From: Gracilibacillus suaedae
Lineage (GTDB): Bacteria > Bacillota > Bacilli > Bacillales > Amphibacillaceae
Length of the DNA: 64,000 bases
Direction of reading: 5' to 3'
Assembly (NCBI RefSeq): GCF_017599345.1
Contig: NZ_JAGFVL010000020.1
Span: 124,001-188,000 of the forward strand
The notes under the pieces were generated by a model. It worked only from the letters and a program-made list of their open reading frames with translations. It was not told where the DNA came from and ran no database searches. Below are positions 8,936 through 18,863 of this stretch, one piece after another. A program made the position numbers and the translations under genes. Every line of letters starts with the position of its first letter. Positions within the stretch are counted from its first letter, which is position 1.

Positions 8936-10639
8936 CTAAAACTTAAATTCAAATCGAAGTGTAATATCTTTATCTAGGCTGATAACTTCGCATAATATGT
9001 GTAAATAATATTCGATTTTACCCTGATGATTTCGAAAACTTTTCCTTTCCACACTGGATTGTACTTTATCTTTATCAAACGTTATTTCCAATGTTTCCTG
9101 ATCGCCTTTTAAATAAATTCTATCTTCTTGCCGTTCAAAAGGAAGATCCGCTGCAATAAAAGATTCCACCAAAGAAGATGGTTCCCTCTCAAATGCAAAT
9201 TCGTCGCTAACTACTAACTTTGGTCTATCTGATTTATCCCAATTAAACTTGCGAATAAATTGTAGTTGTTCTGTGTATGCATCGCTTAAATCTAATGCAA
9301 GCTCGTCATTACCGCTGCTTTCTCTGATTTGAGTGATTTCACCAGAAAATTGTGCACCTTCTTGTTGATAGACTCCATTAATAACAGGAACGGAATGACC
9401 TGCTGCACTATTGCAGATAAATTGATAGCGTTTATCACTAAAATAATCTTTATGATACTCACCAGATCCTAAATCTCGCAAAAACACATATCCATTACCA
9501 TAAAGGATAAAATGTCCGATATCATTATGGTTGTGTGGTTCGTCATTATGACCAGCCTTGCAAGCAAATGCATATTGGTCGATTCGCGATAAAAAGATAG
9601 AGGCATGTTCCATCAAATAGTTCCCCTGTGGCCATTCCCTTCCTTTGAGATTTGGGTCATACCAGCTTAACTCGCGGATAGCAGGTGCCCACCTGCCACA
9701 ATGATCAACAACATTTGTCAACGCCACACTCTCTTGTGGTACATGTACTTCGGGGAATTTTTTATGCAAAAAATGGCTGAATCCAAGCATCGGAGCAGCA
9801 GTTGGTTCGGCATCTGAGAAGTTGGCTACGTAATTGCCAGCCAAAAATATTTTTTGTTGAAAAGAAGCAATCGCTTTTACTTTGGGACGGGTGAAGAAAT
9901 CTATGTTAAGGAAACGCTCTAATAGATCAGCGAAATAGACAAAATAACCGAAGCCATATTGCCAGTAGCCGTAGCCTTCTGTACAAGCACCGTCATCTTC
10001 AAACCCTGTAAAATAATATTCCATCGTTTGGACCACTCTATTGATTATTTGGCTTTGTCTACGATCACCGTTTAGAATATATAACGCTGCTGCTCCAATA
10101 GATCCACCGCAGACAGATGCCCAATTATGTGTGGCTTTCTCCCAATGAAAGGAACGTTCTAGAAAAGGAGTGAACACCCGGCGATCGATCTCAATTTTCA
10201 TCTTCTCTACTAGAAAATCATCCAGTTGTTCATCAAATAGATCAATAAGCTCGGCTAGTGTAAAAGCTGTCTCTGCCGCAAAAAGGTCAACAGAATATTG
10301 CAATTGATCGGTTTGTCGATATCTTTTATAATCTTGTTCTTCGAATTGTCTGTCTAGGTGTGCAGGCAAACACCACGTAAATTCATTACACACTTGCCAT
10401 ATCTCATTTTCAAACGCAGCTATATACGTTTTCACTTCTGGGTACAGGTAGTGAAGTAAACCAAATGTCGTTAATCTTTTTCGCCGCAGAAAATACTGTG
10501 CTTCGTAACTTTGCCGATCGCCGTTTCGCATAAATTGCCGGTACGTATCAAAATTGATGTTATCTGCTCGCGTGTGCAGAAAATACTCGGCATCTTTCTC
10601 TAGCTGTGCTATAACGCTGTTTCTCCATCCTGTATTCAT
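8936..10639 (-). CDS. Heparinase II/III-like protein (probable polysaccharide lyase)
   Basis: A 567-residue protein without a signal peptide. The N-terminal 300 residues are aromatic-rich and helical, including a segment at about 220-240 dense in Tyr and Gly; the C-terminal half contains the heparinase II/III pattern FACKAGHNDEPHNHNDIGHF and VFLRDLGSGEYHKDYFSDKRYQF, with clustered His and Asp-Tyr residues as in PF07940. Lyases of this fold cleave uronic-acid-containing glycans (heparin, alginate, rhamnosyl-glucuronate) by beta-elimination. A cytoplasmic location suggests it acts on imported oligosaccharides. It overlaps the response regulator gene by 4 bp upstream and is coupled to DUF2264 downstream. 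The exact substrate is not readable from sequence. Confidence 0.82.
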   Translation of the reverse strand: MNTGWRNSVIAQLEKDAEYFLHTRADNINFDTYRQFMRNGDRQSYEAQYFLRRKRLTTFGLLHYLYPEVKTYIAAFENEIWQVCNEFTWCLPAHLDRQFEEQDYKRYRQTDQLQYSVDLFAAETAFTLAELIDLFDEQLDDFLVEKMKIEIDRRVFTPFLERSFHWEKATHNWASVCGGSIGAAALYILNGDRRQSQIINRVVQTMEYYFTGFEDDGACTEGYGYWQYGFGYFVYFADLLERFLNIDFFTRPKVKAIASFQQKIFLAGNYVANFSDAEPTAAPMLGFSHFLHKKFPEVHVPQESVALTNVVDHCGRWAPAIRELSWYDPNLKGREWPQGNYLMEHASIFLSRIDQYAFACKAGHNDEPHNHNDIGHFILYGNGYVFLRDLGSGEYHKDYFSDKRYQFICNSAAGHSVPVINGVYQQEGAQFSGEITQIRESSGNDELALDLSDAYTEQLQFIRKFNWDKSDRPKLVVSDEFAFEREPSSLVESFIAADLPFERQEDRIYLKGDQETLEITFDKDKVQSSVERKSFRNHQGKIEYYLHILCEVISLDKDITLRFEFKF

Positions 10640-12243
10640 TTCACTTTAGCTCCATTCCATTTGCGCCATCTATATTCTAGTGGTGTACACCCTGCCTGTT
10701 TTTTGAAAATTTTAATAAAATAACTTTGATTATCGTAACCGAGTTGTGCACATATTTGTCCAACCGAGTCATTGGTTAATTCCAATAACTCTTTAGCCCT
10801 CTCTACTTTTCTCTGTTTAACATATTCTACAAAAGTAATCTGCATTTCTTTTTTGAAAAGTCTGCTAAAATAACTAGCATTTAAATATAAATATTCTGCC
10901 ACTTCATCTAGGGATAATTTTTTCTCAATATTATCAGCAACATAATAACAAGCATTAACAACATCTTGATGATAGTTGTTTTTTAATTGCTGTGTCGTTT
11001 CTTTTAGGCATTTTTCGGCATAGTTATTCAGCCAGTCGCGCAGTTCATATATCGTATCTAATAGAAAAATCTCTTCCTGTATGGACTCCACATGGTAATT
11101 AGATTGAAAATACGGAATCGTTCGCAATCTTATGTTCAAGTCTAAAATCATTCGGAGAAACCATTCTTTAACAACCTTTGGCTCATACTGCTTTGCAATA
11201 CAAAATTCTATCCATTTGGACAAGTTTTCTTTGAACAACACAAGATCACGTTGGAACATTGCCTTTTTCAATTCGTTTGCCACATCCTGATAATATTGAA
11301 AAATCTCTTGTCCATGATAAGTGGTAGTTATTTCCTCTGCATTCACTATGGTATGGTTACGAGTGAAAAAAATCTGTTTCTCACTATTCACTAAAGAGAT
11401 AATTGCTGATTTTAATAAACTCACATCCGTTTTATTTCCTATCAAGAAGCTTACTTGTATATTTAAAAAATGGTTCAGCGAATGTTGTAACTCTTTCAAT
11501 AAGTCACGTAACTCTCCGAAAATATCATATTTGATGGTTAAGTAATCAGGATAGAAGAGAAAACCTTTATTTTGCTCATAATGAATACATAAAATCTTAT
11601 TCATTTCTTTTTTATTGATTATTTCTCTCATAATGTTATAAATTGCAAATTGTAAGGTATCATCCGAAATAAAGTTTTTCTTCACTTGATAATAATCATT
11701 TACATAAAAATATACAGGAATATATGGCACACTTTGATCGAGCATTACCAATAATTTACTGGAAGAGCCTTGCATGAGCTGTCGCAATAGTTTTTGATTT
11801 TCGATATCATAATTCATTTTCACTTTATGTCTTAATTGTTTTACTTCTATTACTTTGGAAGTATCGTTATCCAATCGCCTTTTACAAGCTATTAAAACCT
11901 CTTCAAGATCTTCTGGATTGAGTGATTCCTTTAATATATAGTCCTGGACATCTAATTTAATCGCTTGCTGAGCATAAGAAAATTCGTTATGACAGGAGAT
12001 GATTGCTACTTGAATATTAGGATTCCATTTTTTCATTTCTTTAGTAAGCTCGATGCCATCCATCTTTGGCATTCCTATATCCGTAATTAAAATATCAGGC
12101 ATGTCTTTTTTCGCATATTGAAAGGCATGTAACCCATTCTCATGTGTACTGCATAATTGTAATCCTAACTTCTCCCAATTAATCGTTTCAGATAAAAACT
12201 CAATTGTTGGATAATCATCATCAACTAACATGACTTTGTACAT
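10636..12243 (-). CDS. YesN-type response regulator with AraC DNA-binding domain
   Basis: A 535-residue protein. The N-terminal receiver has the acidic pair in MLVDDDYP, the phospho-acceptor Asp55 in ILITDIGMPKMDG and a conserved Lys in DYILKES. A middle region of about 250 residues follows. The C-terminus has two AraC helix-turn-helix motifs (LSLDEVAEYLYLNASYFSRLFKK and VGQICAQLGYDNQSYFIKIFKK). ATG 12243 is preferred over GTG 12255 because GGTGGTGAAGG precedes it at a usual distance. It overlaps the kinase gene by 23 bp. In this family the regulator activates the adjacent importer and glycanase genes when the kinase senses sugar. Confidence 0.9.
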   Translation of the reverse strand: MYKVMLVDDDYPTIEFLSETINWEKLGLQLCSTHENGLHAFQYAKKDMPDILITDIGMPKMDGIELTKEMKKWNPNIQVAIISCHNEFSYAQQAIKLDVQDYILKESLNPEDLEEVLIACKRRLDNDTSKVIEVKQLRHKVKMNYDIENQKLLRQLMQGSSSKLLVMLDQSVPYIPVYFYVNDYYQVKKNFISDDTLQFAIYNIMREIINKKEMNKILCIHYEQNKGFLFYPDYLTIKYDIFGELRDLLKELQHSLNHFLNIQVSFLIGNKTDVSLLKSAIISLVNSEKQIFFTRNHTIVNAEEITTTYHGQEIFQYYQDVANELKKAMFQRDLVLFKENLSKWIEFCIAKQYEPKVVKEWFLRMILDLNIRLRTIPYFQSNYHVESIQEEIFLLDTIYELRDWLNNYAEKCLKETTQQLKNNYHQDVVNACYYVADNIEKKLSLDEVAEYLYLNASYFSRLFKKEMQITFVEYVKQRKVERAKELLELTNDSVGQICAQLGYDNQSYFIKIFKKQAGCTPLEYRWRKWNGAKVK

Positions 12244-14041
12244 GACCTTCACCACCTAAAGGAATCTTTATCGTTATCATTGTACCTACCTTCAACTCAC
12301 TATCTATGTTCATTTCTGGACTCACGCGATAAGAAAGCTGCAATCGTTCATATACATTTGCCATACCAATACTCGAAAATCCCGTATTCGAACGTTTTGT
12401 CGTTGTGGATGAACGTAATGCCTGATTCAATTTAGCTAATTGTTGTGGACTAATCCCTACTCCATTATCATGTATGCTAAGTTGAAGCACCTCATCGTTT
12501 ACATCCGCTTTGATGACAATTTGACCGGATCCTTGATTCAGACCATGAATAATTGAATTCTCAATCAAAGGCTGTAATAAAAATCTTGGCACGAGTTGCT
12601 GATAGGCTTTGTCTGTTACATCTACCTCTAATACTACTTTATTTCTCTGTCTCATATTCATTAGATTAACGTAATCTTTCATTAAACTTATTTCATCGAA
12701 TAAGGTGATTTGATCTTCTTTATTATCAATGGTCCAGCGTAACAATTTAGAAAGAGACTGAATCATGCCGGCACTTTCCTTATCACCAAACGTAAAAACT
12801 TTCATGCGAATCGAATTCAACACATTGAACAAAAAGTGTGGATTTATCTGGGCCTGAAGCATTGCCAATTCTGCTTTTCGTTTTCTTTTATGCGTTTGAT
12901 TTACTTCATCAATCATCGTATTGACTCGATCGAGCATATGATTCAACGATTGAGAGAATTGACCAATTTCATCATGACTGTTTACGTTTGCTCGGACACT
13001 CAAATCACCTGTTTGTACCTTCTTCACCACTTTATCCAAATGTCTTAATGGTTTGGTAATTCTGTTCATTAAATATGCTAAGAAAACGAAAAATATTGCA
13101 AAGGAAACAGCTAATAATAAAAATACTTCTGAGAAAATCGAATTAATATTGGAAGTAGCCGCTTTATATGGAATAACGGATACTAATCTCCAATCATTAA
13201 ATGTTAATGATTTATGGGTCATCACGTATTTTTTTCCGTTCCATTCTGCTATTTGCGAACTATCCGTTAAAGGGATATCTGCTAATATGGTTGCTTGTTC
13301 ACCTATCAGTTCGGGATCTTTATGGGATAATATTTGATCTTGGTCATCAATAAGCATGATTTCCTCAGATGGGTTCTGGTTGTTTAAAATATTTCGAATC
13401 TTAGTTTCCAGTAAGGTGACAATGACATATCCATAAATGCTACTGTTACTGTCACGTAACGTTCTGGCAACAGATAGTTGATATGGACTTTGGATTCGTT
13501 CATACGACAGCATCGTTGGTTCCACACCAGACCAGTAAGATTCAAAGCCATTTAATGAACTCAATTCCTGAAACCATTGCTCTTGATAGAATGAATTAGG
13601 ATCAAATTGTCCGGTAGAATAATTCGTATAGTACTGGCCATTTTTCAACAATATCGTTACATAGGATTTTTCGCCTAACAACGTTATATTTTCAATCGTT
13701 TTCCGTACTTGACGGTCTTCTAAATATTCCGTATAACTCTGATTGTCGATTTCATTAAAGGTTAGATTCGATTTATTCTTCAGGATCGTATTCAATTCTG
13801 AATCAATCTGAACAAAGTTAGAAGCATTAATCACATCATCTATTACTCTAGCAACATTTTCTTCGGTTAAATCAAGCTCTTTCTTTGCATTTTGCATTGC
13901 TTGTTCTTCTACTGCATCTCTCGTTAAGTAGCTGTATATTGATAATGTCATTAATACGGGAATCCCAATACATATAAAAGATGCGAGAAATACTTTGGAA
14001 CGAAAAGAAGGAGACGTTAATCTCCGGTAATCAGTCCACAT
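12221..14041 (-). CDS. YesM-type sensor histidine kinase
   Basis: A membrane kinase of about 606 residues. A first helix near residues 15-37, an extracellular sensor of about 260 residues (dCACHE-like, ending YVMTHKSLTFNDWRLVSVIPYK) and a second helix near 300-325 are followed by a HAMP domain (LDKVVKKVQTGDLSVRANV). The phospho-acceptor block is AQINPHFLFNVLNSIRMK and the ATPase domain has LQPLIENSIIHGL and VHDNGVGIS-like (IHDNGVGIS) motifs. Three ATGs in a row follow AGGAGG; the third (14041) has the best spacing. It is the partner of the overlapping response regulator. Confidence 0.9.
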   Translation of the reverse strand: MWTDYRRLTSPSFRSKVFLASFICIGIPVLMTLSIYSYLTRDAVEEQAMQNAKKELDLTEENVARVIDDVINASNFVQIDSELNTILKNKSNLTFNEIDNQSYTEYLEDRQVRKTIENITLLGEKSYVTILLKNGQYYTNYSTGQFDPNSFYQEQWFQELSSLNGFESYWSGVEPTMLSYERIQSPYQLSVARTLRDSNSSIYGYVIVTLLETKIRNILNNQNPSEEIMLIDDQDQILSHKDPELIGEQATILADIPLTDSSQIAEWNGKKYVMTHKSLTFNDWRLVSVIPYKAATSNINSIFSEVFLLLAVSFAIFFVFLAYLMNRITKPLRHLDKVVKKVQTGDLSVRANVNSHDEIGQFSQSLNHMLDRVNTMIDEVNQTHKRKRKAELAMLQAQINPHFLFNVLNSIRMKVFTFGDKESAGMIQSLSKLLRWTIDNKEDQITLFDEISLMKDYVNLMNMRQRNKVVLEVDVTDKAYQQLVPRFLLQPLIENSIIHGLNQGSGQIVIKADVNDEVLQLSIHDNGVGISPQQLAKLNQALRSSTTTKRSNTGFSSIGMANVYERLQLSYRVSPEMNIDSELKVGTMITIKIPLGGEGHVQSHVS

Positions 14042-14103
14042 CATCATCCTCCTCTAATACAAGAATGTCAGGGGACAACGGAATCAACGTCCCTTACTTT
14101 AAT

Positions 14104-14117
14104 TGTAAACGCTTTAA
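14104..14117. promoter_or_regulatory. cre-like site upstream of the kinase gene
   Basis: TGTAAACGCTTTAA differs at one position from the CcpA consensus TGWNANCGNTNWCA. It lies between the binding-protein stop and the kinase start, so CcpA may repress or attenuate the distal half of the operon. Confidence 0.4.
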
Positions 14118-14133
14118 CTAAGTCAGTTCAAGA

Positions 14134-15537
14134 TTATTGATTGTTTTCGATGATTTCCTGAGCTTGCTCATGCATAGCATCAACCGTTTCATCGATATTT
14201 TGTTCTTCATAAATTAGTTTCTCATATTCATCATTTGCCATCTGATAAATTTCTGCCTGGTACGGAGCCGGTGGAATTAGTTTAGATGCTTTTGAATTTT
14301 GTAATACGGAAATAAGTGCCTCTTTATCAACTTTCTCCGGATTATTAGTATCGTCTAAAATAATATCGACAATATTCTCTAATTCATCATCACCTACACC
14401 ATTCCAAGAAGGAATATTTTTGCCTTGAACGATTTGACCCTCCGTTGTATACCAACGAATGAACTCGTAAGCTGCTTCCTTGTGTTCAGAATTAGAAGCG
14501 ACAGCCATATAGTCGGTTGTAACTGGTGTATAGCCACCTTCGTCATCTGGATTATTTTTCGGATATGGTGCTATTCCTACATTAAAATCGAGAGGGAACT
14601 GATCAGTACCACCAAGTTCTGTATTCATCCAGCTACCGATCATAACGAGACTTGCATCTTGATTAAAGAAGGTATCGCGATAGTGTAATTGTTGAGACAT
14701 TATGTCTGTATATGGTGTAGCTGATTGATCTTCTTTCTCCATTTGCCAACGAAGCTCTAGTGTCTTCTTAAACATTGGATCCTCAAAGTTAGAACTTCCA
14801 TCCGCTTTTAGTAGTTCCGTTTCCTCTGGTTTACTTGCTAAAGCTAATTTTAAATATTCCATCCATCCGCCATTTTGCGGTCCATGGAAAAACGTTCCAT
14901 AATGTTCATCTGTTGTTAATTGATTGGCATAGTCTGCAAATTCATCCCAAGTCCAATCTGTAGGCATTTCTAAGCCTGCTTCATCTAAATGGTCTTGGTT
15001 GACTAATACATACCATGGGTTAAATTTACCTGGTAGGGCATAATACTGATCTCCCAATTGTGTATTTACTTTGTACTCCTCTGTTACATCATATCCTTCT
15101 TCTTCAATAAATTCATCAATCGGTGCAACCATACCTAAGTCAACGCGTTGCGCATAAGAAGCAGGATCACTAAACATCAACACATCTAATTGTTCGCCCG
15201 AGGACGCTGCAAGGTCTAATTTCTGTAGTGCTTCATTTGTGTCCCCTTTTTCACTTAAAATGACTAGCTCCACTTCAATATTTGGATGTTCTTCTTCAAA
15301 TGCTGGAATGGTTTCCGACCAGTTATAGGATGCTTCATTGCCATGCGTATGGAACATGATTTTCACTGGTTCGTCAGAGCTCGCTTCTTCGCCTTCATTA
15401 TCACTTGCTTGTTGTTCGGTATTATCTTCTTCTGAATCAGAGCTTGTAGCTGGTTCGTCCTCACTACTGCTACAAGCTGCCAAGATACCGAGGAATAATG
15501 TCATACTTAATAATAAGAGCAGTAACTTATTTTTCAT
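14134..15537 (-). CDS. Sugar ABC transporter substrate-binding lipoprotein (CUT1)
   Basis: A 467-residue lipoprotein. The second ATG (15537) is chosen because ACAGGGGGT lies 7-8 nt before it and gives the signal peptide MKNKLLLLLLSMTLFLGILAAC with lipobox LAAC. A very acidic Ser/Glu/Asp linker of about 35 residues follows, then the family 1 solute-binding fold (VKIMFHTHGNEASYNW, EALQKLDLAASSGEQLDVLMF, AAYEFIRWYTTEGQ). It delivers an oligosaccharide to the two permeases encoded just upstream. No ATPase gene is present, so it probably uses a shared MsmX-like ATPase encoded elsewhere. Confidence 0.9.
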   Translation of the reverse strand: MKNKLLLLLLSMTLFLGILAACSSSEDEPATSSDSEEDNTEQQASDNEGEEASSDEPVKIMFHTHGNEASYNWSETIPAFEEEHPNIEVELVILSEKGDTNEALQKLDLAASSGEQLDVLMFSDPASYAQRVDLGMVAPIDEFIEEEGYDVTEEYKVNTQLGDQYYALPGKFNPWYVLVNQDHLDEAGLEMPTDWTWDEFADYANQLTTDEHYGTFFHGPQNGGWMEYLKLALASKPEETELLKADGSSNFEDPMFKKTLELRWQMEKEDQSATPYTDIMSQQLHYRDTFFNQDASLVMIGSWMNTELGGTDQFPLDFNVGIAPYPKNNPDDEGGYTPVTTDYMAVASNSEHKEAAYEFIRWYTTEGQIVQGKNIPSWNGVGDDELENIVDIILDDTNNPEKVDKEALISVLQNSKASKLIPPAPYQAEIYQMANDEYEKLIYEEQNIDETVDAMHEQAQEIIENNQ

Positions 15538-15560
15538 TTTCATACCCCCTGTAATTTTAT

Positions 15561-15574
15561 TGAAAACCCTTACA
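15561..15574. promoter_or_regulatory. cre-like sequence before the binding-protein gene
   Basis: TGAAAACCCTTACA matches the CcpA consensus except that the central CG is CC. It lies 24 bp upstream of the start codon in the gap after the permease gene. Confidence 0.3.
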
Positions 15575-15645
15575 CTATTGATGCTAACAAAATACTCTTC
15601 AGCATACATATCACTATTTTTACCTCTGACAACACTTTTTTTACT

Positions 15646-16485
15646 TTACCCTTTTACTCCACCTAAAGCAATACCATCAATTACATGTTTTTGACCTAAG
15701 ATAAAGACAATTAAAAGTGGTAAAATAGCTGATACGGCAGCTGCCATTATCAAAGTATAAAAGCTGCCATTTATAGTTGTAAATTTTTGCATCGCTAATT
15801 GAATCGTATACAATGCATCTGTACGTAGGAAAATTAACGGATTTTGATAATCGTTCCACGTCCAGATAAAACGAAGAATGGCATATGTTGCGACTGCTGG
15901 TCTTACAATTGGCAAAGCGATTCGCCAAAAAATCCGCCAATGTCCTGCACCATCAATTTTGGCTGCATCGATAAAGTCATTATGAATACCTATAAAAAAC
16001 TGCCGAAGCATAAAGGTTCCTAACACGCTAAAGCTACCTAATAGTATTAAACCAATATGGGTATCAAACAGCCCTAAGTAACGATACAAAATAAATTGAG
16101 GTACCAAACTTGCTTGTGGAGGCACCATATATGTTGCCAGCACAATCATAAATAGCCATGCTCCTGCGGGAAATCTTACTTTTGAAAAACCGTAAGCAGC
16201 TAACGATGATACGACTACGGATATTAAAGTAGTGCAAACAGCAACTTTAATCGAATTCCAATAATATAAATAAAACGGATGATCACCAAACCAGACTTCC
16301 TGATAATTGCTTACCGCGTTCCATCTCGATGGAATCCATTCAATAGGGTATTTAAAGACATCCGCTTCAATTTTTAATGACGTTGATAGCATCCAGATAA
16401 ATGGTAATAAGAATGCTATACTACAAAAGAATAAGATAATCGTACTGATAATTTTCTTGGGGTCCCATTTTCTTTGCCTTTGCAT
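15646..16485 (-). CDS. Sugar ABC transporter permease (MalG/CUT1 type)
   Basis: A 279-residue membrane protein with six predicted helices and the EAA loop FIDAAKIDGAGHWRIFWRIALPIVRPA near residues 170-196, typical of CUT1 permeases. N-terminal residues 16-36 form the first helix and LSTSLKIEADVFKYPIEWIP is the usual periplasm-side segment. The start follows AAAGGATGTGTTTGG. It pairs with the permease encoded 18 bp upstream and with the downstream binding protein. Confidence 0.92.
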   Translation of the reverse strand: MQRQRKWDPKKIISTIILFFCSIAFLLPFIWMLSTSLKIEADVFKYPIEWIPSRWNAVSNYQEVWFGDHPFYLYYWNSIKVAVCTTLISVVVSSLAAYGFSKVRFPAGAWLFMIVLATYMVPPQASLVPQFILYRYLGLFDTHIGLILLGSFSVLGTFMLRQFFIGIHNDFIDAAKIDGAGHWRIFWRIALPIVRPAVATYAILRFIWTWNDYQNPLIFLRTDALYTIQLAMQKFTTINGSFYTLIMAAAVSAILPLLIVFILGQKHVIDGIALGGVKG

Positions 16486-16503
16486 CCAAACACATCCTTT
16501 CTC

Positions 16504-17445
16504 TTAATAATTCACCCATTTTTTCTGTCCGATCCATTGGATAATTGTGATCGAAAATACAAATAAAAACAATACAACAGCTATCGCAGAAGCATAACCA
16601 ACATCTAAATCAAGGAACGCTCTTTCATATAAATGCCATACCAGCATTGTCGTTGAGTTTAGCGGTCCACCTTCTGTTAACACAGCTATAAGATCAAACA
16701 CTTTAAAGGAAGCAATAATGCCTGTAATTAGCAGGAAGAATGATGTTGGCGATATTAACGGAAACGTTATATTTCTAAATTTGTACCAACTATTGGCACC
16801 ATCAATATCAGCAGCTTCATATAATTCTTTCGGTATCGACTGCAATCCTGCAATATAGACTATCAGGCTAAAACCAATCGAAATCCAAATATGAATAATC
16901 ATTAACGAAATAAGCGCAAAATTAGGGTCAGAAATCCATGTTGGCGGATTCTCAATTCCCAATGTCATTAATACTTGATTAATAGGTCCCTGAGATGGAT
17001 GAAAAAGCACCTGCCACACAACAGCGATTGCGACAACACTTGAAATGTACGGCATAAAAAAGGCTACTTTAAAATAACTTTTTAAATAGACATTTTTATC
17101 AATAATGATCGCTAAGAAAAGCGCACATATCATCGTGATCGGGACAGTAAAAATGAAGATCGCATTATTGATCACAGATTTTATAAATTTCTCATCATTT
17201 GTTAAGGCGATAAAGTTATCAAATCCAATCCATTGTAACTGATCAATCCCGGTGACAAACTTCCAATCTGCGAAAGCTAAGATAAATGTGGCAACAATTG
17301 GGAATAAAACTATAACAGATATTCCTAGTAACATTGGCGAAACAAATAATAAACCAACGAGATTTTCACTTTTTTCGATTTTTGATTTTCTTGTTTTTTT
17401 CGATTGATGTAATTCCTCTGTTGTTGAAACGGAGTTACTCGCCAT
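16504..17445 (-). CDS. Sugar ABC transporter permease (MalF/CUT1 type)
   Basis: A 313-residue membrane protein. Its N-terminus is cytosolic and charged (residues about 8-30, many Lys/Ser), followed by six helices and the EAA loop LYEAADIDGANSWYKFRNITFPLISPT near residues 210-236. ATG 17445 is preferred over an in-frame GTG three codons upstream because AAAGAGG lies 8-9 nt before it. It overlaps the YesL-like gene by 11 bp, showing tight translational coupling. Confidence 0.92.
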   Translation of the reverse strand: MASNSVSTTEELHQSKKTRKSKIEKSENLVGLLFVSPMLLGISVIVLFPIVATFILAFADWKFVTGIDQLQWIGFDNFIALTNDEKFIKSVINNAIFIFTVPITMICALFLAIIIDKNVYLKSYFKVAFFMPYISSVVAIAVVWQVLFHPSQGPINQVLMTLGIENPPTWISDPNFALISLMIIHIWISIGFSLIVYIAGLQSIPKELYEAADIDGANSWYKFRNITFPLISPTSFFLLITGIIASFKVFDLIAVLTEGGPLNSTTMLVWHLYERAFLDLDVGYASAIAVVLFLFVFSITIIQWIGQKKWVNY

Positions 17446-18103
17446 GAAAAACACCTCTTTCTTCTAAAATTGTCTTTTGGGATGGTGACATGTTGTACTT
17501 GTCCAACCTTTTCAGAGCGTAATTGCTAAAATACATGGCAATAAAGGTTAAACCACTTCCTAAATATAAGAAAGAAAACCCAGGAATCACCCAACAGATA
17601 AAAAGAAAGCTAACTAATGACAGCCCCATCCAGATCGTTTGTATTGGAAATAGTGTACTCAGCTGTATAGCTCTTCTCATTTGTTTGATCAAGCCTAATC
17701 CCGGAAATGTAATCATGAAACTAAAGACATATAATAAAACAACAACACTTAAAATTGATACTGTTGAACTGCTGCTAAGGATTAAATAATATAGCATTCC
17801 ACTAAAGTTCTGAACTAGCGCAAAATCAATGTATAAGGCTATCGCGGTGACTACTATAAGACCTCCAAGTAAATTGCTTTTCACAAAGTGCTTCTTATAT
17901 GCTTTCCAGAATTCTTTTATGACAGGAAACTCTTCGGCTTGAATCCATTTATTATTTAATGCGAACATAGCGGTGATTGCTGGGAACAATCCGAGTACAA
18001 TCCCACCTAGCAAGGTAAATCCAATCGCTATCACATTGAGCAATGCAAGACGATACAGCCATTCACAAATTTTGAATAAACCACTTGATGTATCAAACTG
18101 CAT
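17435..18103 (-). CDS. YesL-like DUF624 membrane protein, first gene of the operon
   Basis: A 222-residue membrane protein with about five hydrophobic helices. The opening FKICEWLYRLALLNVIAIGFTLLGGIVLGLFPAITAMF is characteristic of the DUF624/YesL family, regularly encoded with CUT1 sugar importers and YesMN regulators. Its role is unknown; an accessory function in transport or signalling has been assumed. ATG 18103 is used because AAAGGGGGAAGC precedes it; the longer frame from 18145 has no ribosome binding site. Confidence 0.85.
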   Translation of the reverse strand: MQFDTSSGLFKICEWLYRLALLNVIAIGFTLLGGIVLGLFPAITAMFALNNKWIQAEEFPVIKEFWKAYKKHFVKSNLLGGLIVVTAIALYIDFALVQNFSGMLYYLILSSSSTVSILSVVVLLYVFSFMITFPGLGLIKQMRRAIQLSTLFPIQTIWMGLSLVSFLFICWVIPGFSFLYLGSGLTFIAMYFSNYALKRLDKYNMSPSQKTILEERGVFHGE

Positions 18104-18130
18104 ATGGCTTCCCCCTTTCCTTACCCAAAT

Positions 18131-18144
18131 TATAAACGCTTTCA
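18131..18144. promoter_or_regulatory. cre-like site in front of the yesL-importer operon
   Basis: TATAAACGCTTTCA (reverse strand TGAAAGCGTTTATA) has one mismatch to the CcpA consensus. It lies 27 bp before the first gene, consistent with catabolite repression of the whole operon. Confidence 0.5.
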
Positions 18145-18329
18145 TTTTGGTGAAAATAGCACTATTTTTACTTTTATCGATAGATATTTGACTTTCATGA
18201 TGAACATCTATTCCTGCTTACTTAGTATGTAAGACGAACTTCATAATCATTTTCCTCTCCCACCAAGTCCTTATCATTAAATGTTAAGTGGAATGCAATT
18301 GCCTTGGTAGTAATTATGAATTTTTTCGA

Positions 18330-18470
18330 CAGCATAACCATCACTCCGGCTGCCCACTTCCCTTTCCGTGGGGTTTGGCCTTCAGCTAACTTTTTCGAGC
18401 AAAACCCGCTCGAAAAAGTGGATCTTCAGGTCAAACAATTCCCACAGTAGTGGAAATGGGCTGCCTTCGT
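18330..18470. repeat. Large imperfect palindrome, dispersed intergenic element
   Basis: The centre is a perfect 12-bp stem ACTTTTTCGAGC / GCTCGAAAAAGT (18389-18419, 7-nt loop). Outer arms also pair partly (GTTTGGCCT with AGGTCAAAC). The left part from about 18330 to 18371 recurs, with a few changes, at 60794-60835. No open frame. It behaves like a small repeated palindromic element. Confidence 0.65.
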
Positions 18471-18589
18471 TAAGGTCTGCTATACAACACTAGCATGAAG
18501 TAATACGGTTGCTTTTATAATTACATAAGCATTTTTGCTCTTTGTCCATTGTAAAAAGTCAACCTATTACTTATGACAAAAATTGTTGC

Positions 18590-18735
18590 ACCTTCTCCCA
18601 ACGGAGACTAATTACGAAAGACTCCTGCGGGAATAGCACGAGTCGAATCCGCTTTGCAACTTGTTTTTCTTTGCAAAATTAGTTGAGGCCGTGCCCGTGG
18701 AAAGCGAAGTAATTAGTCGGAGCGTTGCCAATACA
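18590..18735. repeat. Second imperfect palindromic intergenic element
   Basis: The ends are inverted (ACTAATTAC near 18607 and GTAATTAGT near 18710), and inner segments also pair (CCTGCGGGAATAGCAC with GTGCCCGTGG). Its wording resembles palindromic repeats I remember from intergenic regions of Bacillaceae genomes, though this was not searched. It could fold into a long RNA hairpin if transcribed. Confidence 0.6.
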
Positions 18736-18863
18736 CATATAACATTTCAAAATAACTACTTCGCTATATCTACCGTTTGACCACCACTCCAGCGGCCTAC
18801 GCTAAAATCTGCTCTACAACATTTGTCAGACCTAGAAATTTAGGTTATTAGCTCTGTGAAAGT

